64,000 bases of DNA, from NCBI GenBank assembly GCA_945273835.1, contig CALYPL010000008.1:1-64000 (forward strand). Reading direction: 5' to 3'. The position numbers and the translations under genes were made by a program. Every line of letters begins with the position of its first letter. Within the stretch, counting starts at the first letter, position 1. Positions 8,151 to 18,000 of this stretch are shown here, piece after piece. The notes under the pieces were generated by a model. The model searched no databases. It was not told the origin of the DNA and worked only from the letters and a program-made list of their open reading frames with translations. Source of the stretch: an uncultured Dysgonomonas sp. GTDB lineage: Bacteria; Bacteroidota; Bacteroidia; Bacteroidales; Dysgonomonadaceae.

Positions 8151-9704
8151 TTATTTTAACCGAATTTCCATTGGGGCAATATCTCTTTCAATACCATCAG
8201 GACCTTTGACTTTAATCCCTGAAATAAAGAATAATTTACCTCTATCCATTCTTCGGATTTGTTCAAGCTGGCGTTCCGAGAAACTTCCGCCAGACGACAT
8301 TTCCTGCATGGCATTACCCATTGCATCTACCATCACGGTACGGAAACTTAATACCGAAAATGGAATATTCAGAATACCATCATCAATGGATGCCTGTATG
8401 CCCTTGGCGTTTAATAAAACTGAGCGTGATAAACCACCTTGTTTAAAGGATTTAGCAACACCTTTATCATCGGTATAGGCTATGAATGCTGAAGGGTCAG
8501 GTAATTTACGAATACGGAACTCTTTATTCGCCATTATTCTCTGTACCCCATTAACGCGGGCTGAAACACTTACCGTTAATTTTGTGCCTATTCCTCCTGT
8601 CGGGCGAACTATCCAATTGTTGCCTTTGCGAACAAGTGAACCGCCTGTTGCATTTACAGATACGTCTTGTGTGGCAACTCCCGGTACAGAGATACTCAAC
8701 TCGTTATCTATACCCGCATAAACTACATCCATAAGCAAAGGAGCTACGGTTGCCATCGGTTCAATTACGGTATAATCTTGTGCGAAAGGAATCTGACGGA
8801 TAGAGCCATCGGGGCTAAGCATTTCTAAATGACCTTTAACGTGCTGATTTCCTAACGTATTTGCCGCGATTTCAAGCAGGCCGTTCGCAATCTCTTTGTT
8901 ATTGACTATTACCTTAGGACGTTGAGTGGTGTCAATAGCTGCCAACACAACGTTAGCCTTGTAACTCATTCCACGCATAACAATTTTTGATTCGGGAATG
9001 ACAAAAGCATTTAATTCATTAACCCTGAAATCGCTTACATCTATATTTTTTAATAAACTATTCAAAGCTTCACCTTCAGCCTGTTTGATATTAGATTGTA
9101 ATTCGGATAAGTATGTTAATACGGCAACACTTGGCATACTCTCAAAAGATCCTGCAAGCCAATCCTTATTTTCACTTTTAGCTCTTGGAGTGGGTTCGGT
9201 AGAAAGTTCTGTGTTTATAATATTTATTTTTTGTTGGTCATTGATGAGAGAAGTAATTGTATTTCGATAACTGTCAATTTTATTTTTTAGAATTTTACCT
9301 TTCCCTTTCATAGGGGCAAGCATCACTTCTGCGGCAGCATCTAAATTGTCTTTGGATTTTAAATTGTTGACATCTGCTTTTTTACCATCGGTTTTTTGTG
9401 CTATCTCAATTTTCAACGACTGTATAAGATTATATAACGAATCGGTCTTTGTTTTGATTTCCTGCGCACGATTGTACCAAACACCGGACTTTTCAGGATT
9501 GTTTCGGTACGAATTATCCAACTCTCCATACATTTGTTTATTTCTTTCGCTCGTATTCTCAATAGTACGTTGAATATTTTCGTTAACAAGATCGAAACCA
9601 TCCAATACTTCGGTCGGAATATTAAGAGCGAGCATAGCGATGAAGACCAGATACATCAGGTTAATCATCCGCTGACGGGTATTTATCTTTTTATCAGATG
9701 CCAT
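8151..9704 (-). CDS. gldM: GldM/PorM, type IX secretion motor subunit
   Basis: A 517-residue protein with the GldM N-terminal membrane helix: residues 10-32 contain the conserved Arg10, Tyr18 and Glu32 in RQRMINLMYLVFIAMLALN and the following IPTE. The large periplasmic part is made of an alpha-helical D1 domain (about 40-220) and beta-rich D2-D4 domains ending in IAPMEIRLK, as in PorM/GldM of similar length. In the known system a GldM dimer sits in the middle of a GldL pentamer and transmits proton-driven rotation to the outer-membrane GldK/GldN ring. The gene follows gldL by 60 nt. Neither gldN nor gldK is adjacent, unlike the usual KLMN order. Confidence 0.95.
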   Translation of the reverse strand: MASDKKINTRQRMINLMYLVFIAMLALNIPTEVLDGFDLVNENIQRTIENTSERNKQMYGELDNSYRNNPEKSGVWYNRAQEIKTKTDSLYNLIQSLKIEIAQKTDGKKADVNNLKSKDNLDAAAEVMLAPMKGKGKILKNKIDSYRNTITSLINDQQKINIINTELSTEPTPRAKSENKDWLAGSFESMPSVAVLTYLSELQSNIKQAEGEALNSLLKNIDVSDFRVNELNAFVIPESKIVMRGMSYKANVVLAAIDTTQRPKVIVNNKEIANGLLEIAANTLGNQHVKGHLEMLSPDGSIRQIPFAQDYTVIEPMATVAPLLMDVVYAGIDNELSISVPGVATQDVSVNATGGSLVRKGNNWIVRPTGGIGTKLTVSVSARVNGVQRIMANKEFRIRKLPDPSAFIAYTDDKGVAKSFKQGGLSRSVLLNAKGIQASIDDGILNIPFSVLSFRTVMVDAMGNAMQEMSSGGSFSERQLEQIRRMDRGKLFFISGIKVKGPDGIERDIAPMEIRLK

Positions 9705-9764
9705 TCTTATAGTTCTAATTTCTGAAACTCTATCTTAATTTTCAATGTATAAATCAATCGAGGT

Positions 9765-10676
9765 TTAGTAAGCAGAGTTATTATTATTAGTGGTCATAGC
9801 TTGTAATAGTCGTGCGTAAACACGATTAAGAGCTTCAATCTGTCGTGTCATCTTTTCAGTTTCACGTTTAAAGGCATAGCTGTCGGCGATGGCACCATCG
9901 TAGATAGATTTAATATTTTCGAGACTGTCATTGATATATTTCGACATGGAAGTTTGTCCGTCAACTGATGATAATTGTGATTCTAATACATGGTTGAGGC
10001 GTTTGATGTTCTCGTTAAGCAATCTTACATTTTCAGCGAAACCATCATTACCTGTTGTAACTGATGCAGCTTCATCTGCCATTTTCTTATAAGAATTTAA
10101 AAGTGACGACGAAACGTGAGTGAGCTCATCAGCGGCTTCCAATGAAATTGGTGGAGTTGCTGATGCTTGTTGCTGTTGATTTCCTGAAGATTGTGATACA
10201 AAGGTTTGCTCGCTGAACTGTTGATGATTAACGGTGTTTGTAGATTGTTTGCCACCTGAAGAGAACGCAGTTGAGCCTGCTCCTGAAACAACTGCTCCAC
10301 CGCCACCAACAATAACAGTTTGTCGGGCTGTTGCTTTCTGGTTTGCCGACAAAGGTATGGAATTATCATTTCTTTGTACGGCATCATTACCGGTTGAACC
10401 AACAACTACTATTCCGCCGTTGCTTATTGCTGCTTTATTTTTGTCGTCTTGTTCTAAAGGGGCACCGGCCATAGTTGGGTCGAAAGCCGAGAAGATAAAC
10501 ACGAGCGCTTCGGTTATCATACCTACGGCAAGCAGTATGTTTCCGCCCGATACGTGTATAATTTTAAACATTGCGCCTAAAATCACAATAGCGGCACCAA
10601 AACTATAAATATAATTGATATAACGCTGACCTTTAGCTGTAGCCAAAAATGCTTCGAATTTATTTCTCTTTCTCAT
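9765..10676 (-). CDS. gldL: GldL/PorL, type IX secretion motor subunit
   Basis: A 303-residue protein, close to PorL of Porphyromonas in length. Two membrane helices lie at about residues 20-40 (INYIYSFGAAIVILGAMF) and 46-65. Glu56 in VGMITEALVF matches the essential proton-path glutamate of GldL. A low-complexity Gly, Ser, Gln and Thr linker spans about residues 85-175, and a helical cytoplasmic tail completes the protein. GldL forms a pentamer around the GldM helices and converts the proton gradient into rotation for type IX secretion or gliding. It is the first gene of the gldL-gldM unit; the next gene upstream is divergent. Confidence 0.95.
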   Translation of the reverse strand: MRKRNKFEAFLATAKGQRYINYIYSFGAAIVILGAMFKIIHVSGGNILLAVGMITEALVFIFSAFDPTMAGAPLEQDDKNKAAISNGGIVVVGSTGNDAVQRNDNSIPLSANQKATARQTVIVGGGGAVVSGAGSTAFSSGGKQSTNTVNHQQFSEQTFVSQSSGNQQQQASATPPISLEAADELTHVSSSLLNSYKKMADEAASVTTGNDGFAENVRLLNENIKRLNHVLESQLSSVDGQTSMSKYINDSLENIKSIYDGAIADSYAFKRETEKMTRQIEALNRVYARLLQAMTTNNNNSAY

Positions 10677-10779
10677 ATCTAATTAATCATTTTTCCAAAT
10701 TCTTATAGTATAATAACTGATTTACGGGATTTTTATTGTTGAATATTATTTAAATATTAATGGCTATCATAAAATTATT

Positions 10780-10787
10780 TAACTTTG
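10780..10787 (+). promoter_or_regulatory. Candidate -7 box of the esterase gene
   Basis: TAACTTTG fits TAnnTTTG exactly and lies 29 bases before the ATG at 10817. It falls inside the longest possible frame, which supports the internal start. No clear -33 TTTG is seen. Confidence 0.45.
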
Positions 10788-10816
10788 AAAAAACGATAAA
10801 CTTAAAAAATACCATT

Positions 10817-11782
10817 ATGAGAATCAAAATTCTTTCATTAGCTTTTTTTTCCATATTTCTATTGTTAGGAGAGTGTTCTTACGGTGCTGAATATAATGTT
10901 ATACGGAAGCAAACTTTTCTTTACTCCGTAAAAGGTACAGATTCGCTTTATCTTGATAAATATGATTTGCCTGAGATGGTTTCTGAAAAGGAAAAGCCAT
11001 GTATGATATTTGTGTTCGGTGGTGCGTTTACACATGGTCAGCGAGATGCGCAAAAATACCTTCCTTATTTTGAGCATCTGATGAATAAAGGTTATACAGT
11101 GGTATCGATTGATTACAGATTAGGATTAAAAAATGCTCTGACTGTTAAAGAAGTAACTCCTAATGAGTTTATCGCACTTTTCGATAAATCTATCAGTATG
11201 GCGACAGAAGATCTTTATGATGCTACTCGATATATTCTTAACAATGTGGTGGAATGGAATATTGATCCTTCTGCCATATTGGTTACAGGTTCGAGCGCAG
11301 GGGCTATAACCGCATTGCATGGCGAATATGGAATTTGCAATCAATCCGAACTGTGTAAAGTTTTACCTATCGGATTTAATTATGCCGGAATTATTTCTTG
11401 TGCCGGTGCTATATTTTCTAAAACCGGAGGTTTGAATTGGGGCGAAAATCCTGTACCTATTCTTTTATTGCATGGTGATGCTGATAAAAATGTGCCTTAT
11501 GATAAGATTGAAATATCACAAATCGGACTTTATGGCTCAAAATATATAGCTGAGCAATTGAATTTAATGTCTAATCCCTCATATTTTTACGATATAGAAA
11601 ATTCAGGGCATGAAGTATCTGAAGAATCGCTTATTCAGAATCAGAATGAGATTGATATTTTTCTTGATAGATTTGTCAATGAAAAACGTCCGCTTATCAT
11701 TCATGAAAAAATCAGACAATTGGATAAACCACTAATGCCTAAAGACTTTAGTCTCGAAGATTATATTAAAGCGAATATGTAA
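10817..11782 (+). CDS. Secreted alpha/beta hydrolase (esterase-like)
   Basis: About 321 residues from the ATG chosen here; the frame could start at 10760, but a signal peptide (MRIKILSLAFFSIFLLLGEC) begins at 10817 and a promoter box precedes it. The mature part has an alpha/beta hydrolase core: VFGGAFTHGQ resembles the oxyanion-hole HGG loop, VTGSSAGA is the nucleophile elbow with Ser, and HGDADKNVPY and SGHEVSE hold the expected Asp and His. The lipobox-like LLLGEC may make it a lipoprotein. Carboxylesterase or acetyl-xylan-esterase-like activity in the periplasm is plausible, but the substrate is unknown. It converges on the helicase gene with only 26 nt between the stops. Confidence 0.82.
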   Translation: MRIKILSLAFFSIFLLLGECSYGAEYNVIRKQTFLYSVKGTDSLYLDKYDLPEMVSEKEKPCMIFVFGGAFTHGQRDAQKYLPYFEHLMNKGYTVVSIDYRLGLKNALTVKEVTPNEFIALFDKSISMATEDLYDATRYILNNVVEWNIDPSAILVTGSSAGAITALHGEYGICNQSELCKVLPIGFNYAGIISCAGAIFSKTGGLNWGENPVPILLLHGDADKNVPYDKIEISQIGLYGSKYIAEQLNLMSNPSYFYDIENSGHEVSEESLIQNQNEIDIFLDRFVNEKRPLIIHEKIRQLDKPLMPKDFSLEDYIKANM

Positions 11783-11808
11783 ATTGATAGAATGTCTGCT
11801 GTGGAAAT

Positions 11809-13221
11809 TTAAATAAATTCATCAGGAAGATTGACAAAATACAGTTTACCGCTGGCACGAGTTATAGCAGTATAAAGCCAGCGGTAAAAATTTATACCCA
11901 TATATTCTTCCGATATATAACCTAAATCCAGAAAAACATTTTTCCACTCTCCACCCTGAGCCTTATGACAGGTAATAGCATAAGCAAATTTAACTTGTAT
12001 GGCATTGAAATAAGGGTTTACTTTCATTTGCTTCATTTTACCCGCCTTTGTAGAAATATTAGAATAATCCTCAAGAATATTATAGAATAATTCATTTGAA
12101 CGTTCTCTGCTTATTCCTGCCGTGTCAGATTGCAAAGCGTCAAGCAATATTTTTACTTCGAGCTCGGTATCGTAATCAATACTTCTAACCAGAACGTCAC
12201 AGAAACGAAATCCGTAAAGCTCCTGAGTGCTTCGTATTCTCAATACCTCCAATATTTCACCATTAGCTAGAAAATCAATACCTTCAATATTTTCTGTCCA
12301 AAAATAATTGTTTTTGGTGATCATCAGTAAATCTCCTGCCGAAAGTTCTTCCTCCCGCCATAGAATGCGATTTCTGACACCTTGATTATAGACGTTGCAA
12401 CGCTTATTAGACCTTGAAAGAATAATCGTGTTTTCAACTCCGTCACGATCGTATGCCGATGAGATTTCGTCGATCAGATCTTCTCCAGAAATACGTTTCA
12501 CGTCCGAAAAATCTTTCAGAACAAGTTTAGGATAAGATTCGGTCGTTCCTTCGCTCAGAGCATTGCGCAGATTGGTAGCATTGAATAAAATACCCGAATC
12601 GCCTGCCTGACGTACAATCTGTGTCATGGTAGCCGAAAAGACTTTCAAACCGTAGCCTTCCAAAACGTTTTCTTGTAACGCAGGGCTTTCTTCTTGCATG
12701 ACAGGGGGCAACTGAGCCGTATCACCAATTAGTAACAATCGGCAATTTTCACCCGAATACACGTAATGAATCAGATCGTCAAGCAGGCGACCTGTTCCGA
12801 ATACAGCGGAGTCAATACCGTCATTACTGATCATAGATGCTTCGTCAACTATAAATAGGGTATCGGTATGAAGATTGTCCATAATTGAGAAATGACCCAT
12901 ATCTTCCGAGAAACGTTTTTGACGATAAATTTTCTTATGAATTGTGAATGCAGGATGGTTTGCGTAGGCCGAAAAAACTTTAGCTGCACGCCCCGTAGGT
13001 GCAAGCAATACCGTTTTTTGTTTTAACGATGTCATGGTTTTGACCAAAGCCCCGAGCATTGACGATTTACCTGTACCTGCGTATCCTTTCAGAAGAAAAA
13101 GGATTTCGTTTTCTTGCAAAAACAAAAAATTTACAATGCCGGCTAATATTATATCTTGTTCATCCGTAGGGGTGAACGGAAAGTTTTCTTTGATCTTTTT
13201 TAAGAAAAAATCGTTGATCAT
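11809..13221 (-). CDS. RecD-like superfamily 1 DNA helicase/ATPase
   Basis: About 470 residues from the ATG at 13221; the frame extends to 13251, but MINDFFLKKIKENF is the normal family start and a -7 box occupies 13249-13256. Walker A is GYAGTGKSS, motif II is FIVDEASM, motif III is IGDTAQLPPV, and the C-terminus has the UvrD_C_2 motif with AITCHKAQGGEW and LYTAITRASGKLYFV. This places it in the RecD/Dda group of 5'-3' helicases that work in recombination or replication restart. It lacks the long N-terminal region of RecD2, so it is a short stand-alone form. No nuclease partner is adjacent. Confidence 0.9.
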   Translation of the reverse strand: MINDFFLKKIKENFPFTPTDEQDIILAGIVNFLFLQENEILFLLKGYAGTGKSSMLGALVKTMTSLKQKTVLLAPTGRAAKVFSAYANHPAFTIHKKIYRQKRFSEDMGHFSIMDNLHTDTLFIVDEASMISNDGIDSAVFGTGRLLDDLIHYVYSGENCRLLLIGDTAQLPPVMQEESPALQENVLEGYGLKVFSATMTQIVRQAGDSGILFNATNLRNALSEGTTESYPKLVLKDFSDVKRISGEDLIDEISSAYDRDGVENTIILSRSNKRCNVYNQGVRNRILWREEELSAGDLLMITKNNYFWTENIEGIDFLANGEILEVLRIRSTQELYGFRFCDVLVRSIDYDTELEVKILLDALQSDTAGISRERSNELFYNILEDYSNISTKAGKMKQMKVNPYFNAIQVKFAYAITCHKAQGGEWKNVFLDLGYISEEYMGINFYRWLYTAITRASGKLYFVNLPDEFI

Positions 13222-13248
13222 CTTTATATGTGGATATTTAATAGAGAC

Positions 13249-13256
13249 CAAAAATA
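13249..13256 (-). promoter_or_regulatory. Candidate -7 box of the RecD-like helicase gene
   Basis: On the minus strand it reads TATTTTTG, an exact TAnnTTTG fit, 27 bases before the ATG at 13221. It is divergent from a second identical box at 13278-13285. It argues against the longer start at 13251. Confidence 0.5.
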
Positions 13257-13277
13257 GCAGATAATAATAACTTTTTT

Positions 13278-13285
13278 TATTTTTG
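13278..13285 (+). promoter_or_regulatory. Candidate -7 box of the DUF3822-rsmD operon
   Basis: TATTTTTG lies 18 bases before the ATG at 13304 and overlaps the alternative TTG start at 13283. It favours the ATG. No strong -33 element is visible. Confidence 0.45.
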
Positions 13286-13303
13286 TGTTTAGAAAAATTA
13301 AAT

Positions 13304-14113
13304 ATGCTTTTACCATTAACATTTGATTTAGATCAATCGGAGAAATATGTTCTTTCAATACGTATATCGCCCGGAGGATTTATGTTTTCGATGTCAGAGC
13401 CCGGAAATCGTAAGAATTACAGTTTGCAAGATACTGAGTTTTTGCCCGGAACATCGCTGATGGATAATGTGAAGAAGTTGGTTTTTGATTTGAACTATCT
13501 GACTCTCCAGTATAAGGAAACGAACGTCATAGTAGTAACACCTGAGTATGATCTTATACCCGACACCTATTTTTCAAAGAGTGAGCAGAATGATGTATAT
13601 AAATTTGTTCATAATGATCAGGTGGGGCATATCATGCACGATTTTAATAAGAGCCAGGGTAATTATACAATATATAATGTTGAGAAGGAAATGTACGAGT
13701 TTCTTTCACGCAACCTATGTAACCCTCAATTCTACAGTCATATAAATCTGTTGATAGATTATTTTGATATACAACATAAAGACGATAACGAGACTTCAAA
13801 AATGTATTTATATTTCCATGATAAAATTATGGATGTTTTGTGCTACGAAGGTACAAAGCTAATACACAGTATGTCTTACAATGATCGCTCTTATCTCAAT
13901 CAAGCCTATTATGTTTTGAAAATATGGGAAATGTGCAAATTTAATCAGTTGGATGGAATACTATATCTTGGTGGTGAAGTTGACAATTCTTTGATATTGA
14001 TGTTTCAGAAATATATTAAAACTATTGAACGTACAGGACCTTTCAGCGAAGTATATCTTTGGCACGAAGATGCACAGAAAGCACCTTTAGATTTACTTGC
14101 CCTTTCGATATGA
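13304..14113 (+). CDS. DUF3822 family protein
   Basis: About 269 residues starting at ATG 13304 (MLLPLTFDL); a longer start would need TTG at 13283 inside a promoter box. I recognise it as the DUF3822 family, found next to rsmD across Bacteroidota. It has an actin/ASKHA-like flavour: an early FDLDQSEKYVLSIRISPGG strand, a middle DYFDIQHKDD segment and a late LGGEVDNSLILMF region. No catalytic motif is clear, and there is no signal peptide, so it is probably cytoplasmic. Its TGA overlaps the rsmD ATG (ATGA), so the two are co-translated. Function is unknown; a role in ribosome assembly is only suggested by the partner. Confidence 0.8.
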   Translation: MLLPLTFDLDQSEKYVLSIRISPGGFMFSMSEPGNRKNYSLQDTEFLPGTSLMDNVKKLVFDLNYLTLQYKETNVIVVTPEYDLIPDTYFSKSEQNDVYKFVHNDQVGHIMHDFNKSQGNYTIYNVEKEMYEFLSRNLCNPQFYSHINLLIDYFDIQHKDDNETSKMYLYFHDKIMDVLCYEGTKLIHSMSYNDRSYLNQAYYVLKIWEMCKFNQLDGILYLGGEVDNSLILMFQKYIKTIERTGPFSEVYLWHEDAQKAPLDLLALSI

Positions 14114-14646
14114 GAATAATAAGCGGAAAATATAAAGGCAGGAGATTTGAGCCTCCTAAAAACTTCAAAGCTCGTCCTACCACGGATATGGCTAAAGAGA
14201 GTCTATTTAATGTTTTGAATAACTTGATTGATTGGGAGGAAACAACAGCTCTTGATCTTTTCGCGGGTACAGGGGGAATTAGTTTTGAACTCATATCACG
14301 AGGTTGCCCACAAGTAACTTGTATAGAAAAAAATCCAATACATTATGCTTTCATTGAAAAAGTGCGTAATCAGCTAAATATTCAGAGTGGTTTGCAGGTT
14401 CTCAAATTGGATGTTTTTAGTTATTTGAATCATTGTTCTGAAAAATACGATCTTATATTTGCTGACCCTCCTTATGATTTAAAAAATTTCATGGAAGTAC
14501 CTGAATTGATCTTAGAAAATAATCTAATTAAAGAGGGCGGAATATTTATACTTGAACATCCTAAAGATTACGATTTTACCAATTTGCCTTTATTTTTTGA
14601 AAGACGACATTACGGAAGCGTCAATTTTAGTATATTCAGAAAATAA
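14110..14646 (+). CDS. rsmD: 16S rRNA (guanine966-N2)-methyltransferase RsmD
   Basis: A 178-residue SAM-dependent methyltransferase. MRIISGKYKGRRFEPPK is the typical RsmD N-terminus, ARPTTDMAKESLFNVL the conserved RPT segment, DLFAGTGGISFE the SAM-binding motif I, and FADPPYDL the catalytic DPPY motif IV. RsmD methylates N2 of G966 in the small-subunit rRNA. The start is fixed by the overlap with the DUF3822 stop, and a longer frame upstream only shadows that gene. Length matches the family. Confidence 0.97.
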   Translation: MRIISGKYKGRRFEPPKNFKARPTTDMAKESLFNVLNNLIDWEETTALDLFAGTGGISFELISRGCPQVTCIEKNPIHYAFIEKVRNQLNIQSGLQVLKLDVFSYLNHCSEKYDLIFADPPYDLKNFMEVPELILENNLIKEGGIFILEHPKDYDFTNLPLFFERRHYGSVNFSIFRK

Positions 14647-15029
14647 CACATATTTAAGTATTAACCTTAAGGCTATCTAATCGTAAGATATCTGTATTTA
14701 ATAATTTAAATTTGTTGTTTAATAACATCAAATTCATTCAGCTCATCATGATATCAATATTGTTTGATGAGCTATAGTTATAAATTTATCATATTTTTAA
14801 GTTCTGTTTTAAAACTGATAAACTCATCTTTTAAAGCACTTTAAGATTATGTTCAAAAAATAATGTCTTAAATTATTAAAAAAAATACAATTAAATATTA
14901 AGCGAAAATTAACTATTATGTTTTTATGTTAATTAATAATTAAATTTTATAACAATATATTTCATTTAAATTATTTATACCTTGACTGCGTTTTGTGAAT
15001 AATTGTTTAACTGATATTTAATTTTTATT
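14647..15029 (+). other. AT-rich intergenic region between rsmD and susC
   Basis: No gene is seen. The stretch is very AT-rich and contains one hairpin at 14740-14773, annotated separately. It must hold the susC promoter, but no good TAnnTTTG match was found; TACCTTGA at about 14980 is the nearest and is weak. No regulator gene, anti-sigma gene or sensor lies here. Confidence 0.6.
14740..14773 (+). terminator. Hairpin downstream of rsmD, possible terminator
   Basis: AGCTCATCA (14740-14748) pairs perfectly with TGATGAGCT (14765-14773) across a 16-nt loop. What follows is AT-rich without a clean T-run, and the hairpin is about 95 nt after the rsmD stop. It could be a weak terminator or a regulatory hairpin for susC. 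Confidence 0.4.
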
Positions 15030-18000
15030 ATGAGACAAAAACTTCGCATGGGAATGTTAGGGTTTTATATTTTCCCATTCTTATTGTTTATTATTCCACT
15101 ACAAGTATTTTCTCAAACAAAGCAAGTTGCAGGTACTATTAAGGATGGCTCAAATGAAGCACTAATCGGTGTTAGCGTTACCATAAAAGGTACAGCAGTA
15201 GGTACAGTCACAGACGTCGATGGAAGGTATAAAATATCCGTACCCAACAATGATGCGATTCTTGTGTTCTCGTATGTAGGCTATGACAAAGTAGAAGAAA
15301 AAGTTGGTAATCGAGAGGTAATAGATTTAGTCCTTAAAGATAACACGCAAGCACTTGAAGAAGTTGTAGTTGTAGGTTTCGGTACACAAAAAAAAGTTAA
15401 CCTAACAGGTTCCATTGCTTCAGTAGATCAGAAGCTGTTGGCTGACAGACCTATGAGTAATATTTCGGCAGGGCTGGCAGGAACTTTACCCGGTGTAACA
15501 ATTTCTCAGTCAAGCGGTCTGCCCGGTGCTGATAATGGAACAATAAGAGTACGTGGGGTAGGTACACTTAATAATTCAGACCCAATGATTATTGTTGATG
15601 GGATAGAATCCACAATGTCTAATTTAGATCCGAAAGACATTGAATCTTTAACAGTATTAAAAGATGCGGCGAGTGCGGCTATATATGGATCAAAAGCATC
15701 AAATGGAGTCATTCTTATAACCACAAAAAGAGGTAAAGCTGGTGTTTCTAAAATAAATTACGGAGGATATGCAGGTTGGCAAAGTGCTACAAATCTACCT
15801 AAATATATGGGATCATACGAATATGCTCTGTTATATAATGAAGCTGCCGCTAATGATGGAAAATCGGAACTTCCGATATCAACTGAAAAACTTGAGCAAT
15901 TCAAGAATGGTACAGGTATTAACACAGATTGGCAGGATTTATTGTATCAGGGATCAGGATATCAAACAGGGCATAATATCAGTGCCAGAGGAGGTTCAGA
16001 AGCTGTCCGTTATATGTCTTCGCTTGGCTATTTAAGACAGGATGGAATAATCAAACATTCAAGAAAGGAACAATATAATTTTCGCACAAATCTGGATATT
16101 AAGTTAAACCCAAAACTGGACGCTGGCTTTGATGTTGTCTATACACGTATGGATTTGGATGAACCAACAAACAGTTATGTCGGAGGCGGAGTTGATCAGA
16201 TTATTCGGCAAGCTAATATCATAGCTCCTTGGATACCATATAAAGACAAGAATGGAGATTATGGAACTAACGGTGATGGTAATCCCATAGCTTGGATAGA
16301 TTTAGATCAAAGAATTAAAAGGAAAAGGAGTTATTTTACAGGAATAGGTACTTTGGTTTATAAACCAATGGATGGATTGTCAGTAAAGGGAGTATTATCG
16401 TATAAAACTTATAATCAAGATGAAAACGAGCATATAAAGGACATACAATACAATCCATCAAAATATCATGGACCAAACAAAATGTATCAAAGGGATACAA
16501 TGGACGAAACCGTGATGACGGACGTCTATGCTACTTACGATAAATCTTTTGCTCAAAAGCATTCTATCTCAGTGATGGGAGGATTTCACTCCGAATATTT
16601 TCATCGTAAATATACTGAAGCATACCGACAGGATTTTGCTAATAATAATATTGGAGATATTGATGGAGGAAGTGCATCGGGGAAAAACAATAGGGGATAT
16701 ACGCGTGAATTATCTATGCTTTCATGGTTTGGCAGAGCAACCTATAACTATGCTGAACGCTATCTTTTAGAGGCTAATGTAAGATATGATGGAACATCTC
16801 GTTTTGCAAAAGGAAATCGTTGGGGAGTATTTCCTTCATTCTCTGCGGCATGGCGTATGTCCGAAGAAAGTTTTATAGAACCTTTGAAAGACTATTTTTC
16901 TAATATTAAATTAAGAGCATCTTGGGGTAAATTAGGTAACCAATCCGCTTTGGGCGATTATTATCCGACCGTACTTACTTTGACAGGAGCAGATCAGAGC
17001 TATCCGATTGGAGGAACTATACATTCGGGATATGCTTCAGTTTATGCTAAAAATCCAAAATTAAAATGGGAGAGTTCACGAACTTGGGACTTTGGATTAG
17101 ACTTCAGCCTCGTAAAAGGTGTTGATGTGAGCATTGATTATTATGACAGACTGACAAGTGATATTTTAATGCAACTACCAACTCCTGATACATATGCCTT
17201 GGATGATTATTGGGCAAATGCGGGAAAAGTATCTAATAGGGGGGTAGAATTGTCGGTTAATTATAATACACGAATTAATAATGTGACCATATCATTTGGA
17301 GGCAATGCTTCATACAACAAAAATAAAATTAAAAATTTAGGAGGAGTTGACCGTTTCTTAGATGCTGGAGACAATAAGAAAATGGTAGCAGTGGGGTATC
17401 CTGTAAATAATCTATATGGATATTTAACTGACGGTTTATATCAGACAGATCAAGATATATTAAATTGGGATAAAGGACAAAATTTTATCGGTTCACCAAA
17501 GAAAGGAGACCTTCGTTATGTAGATACTAACAAAGATGGTAAAATAGATGCCAATGATAGAGTTATGTTAGGTTCTACTGATCCGAAATACACATTCGGA
17601 TTCAATATTGGTGCAACCTATAAAGGTTTTGATTTAATGGCTTTTTTTCAAGGAGTAGCTGATGTTAAAGGATACCTATCGTCAGAAGCATATGGTGAGA
17701 TTAATGGAGATTCGGGAAAGCCGACTACGTTTTGGCGTAACAGATGGAACGAAAATAATACCGATACCAAAGTCCCGAGAGTCAGTACAAGAGGCAAAAA
17801 CGCATATAGTTCAGCCAACCGCGTGTCTTCGTATTGGCAGTTGAATGCAAACTATCTTAGAATGAAAAACCTACAAGTTGGATATACTTTTCCAAAATCC
17901 ATAACAAGTAAAATCAACATCGAAAAATTAAGGTTGTATTACAGCGGTCAGAACCTATTTACTATTACCAATTTTGCCAAAGGATGGGATCCTGAATCTC

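Noticed and set aside
10097..10405. Gln-rich minus-strand frame inside gldL
   Set aside because: It is an out-of-frame reading of the low-complexity linker of GldL.
14059..14109. Longer start for rsmD
   Set aside because: It would overlap the DUF3822 gene by 55 bases, while the ATG at 14110 gives the usual family N-terminus and an ATGA overlap.
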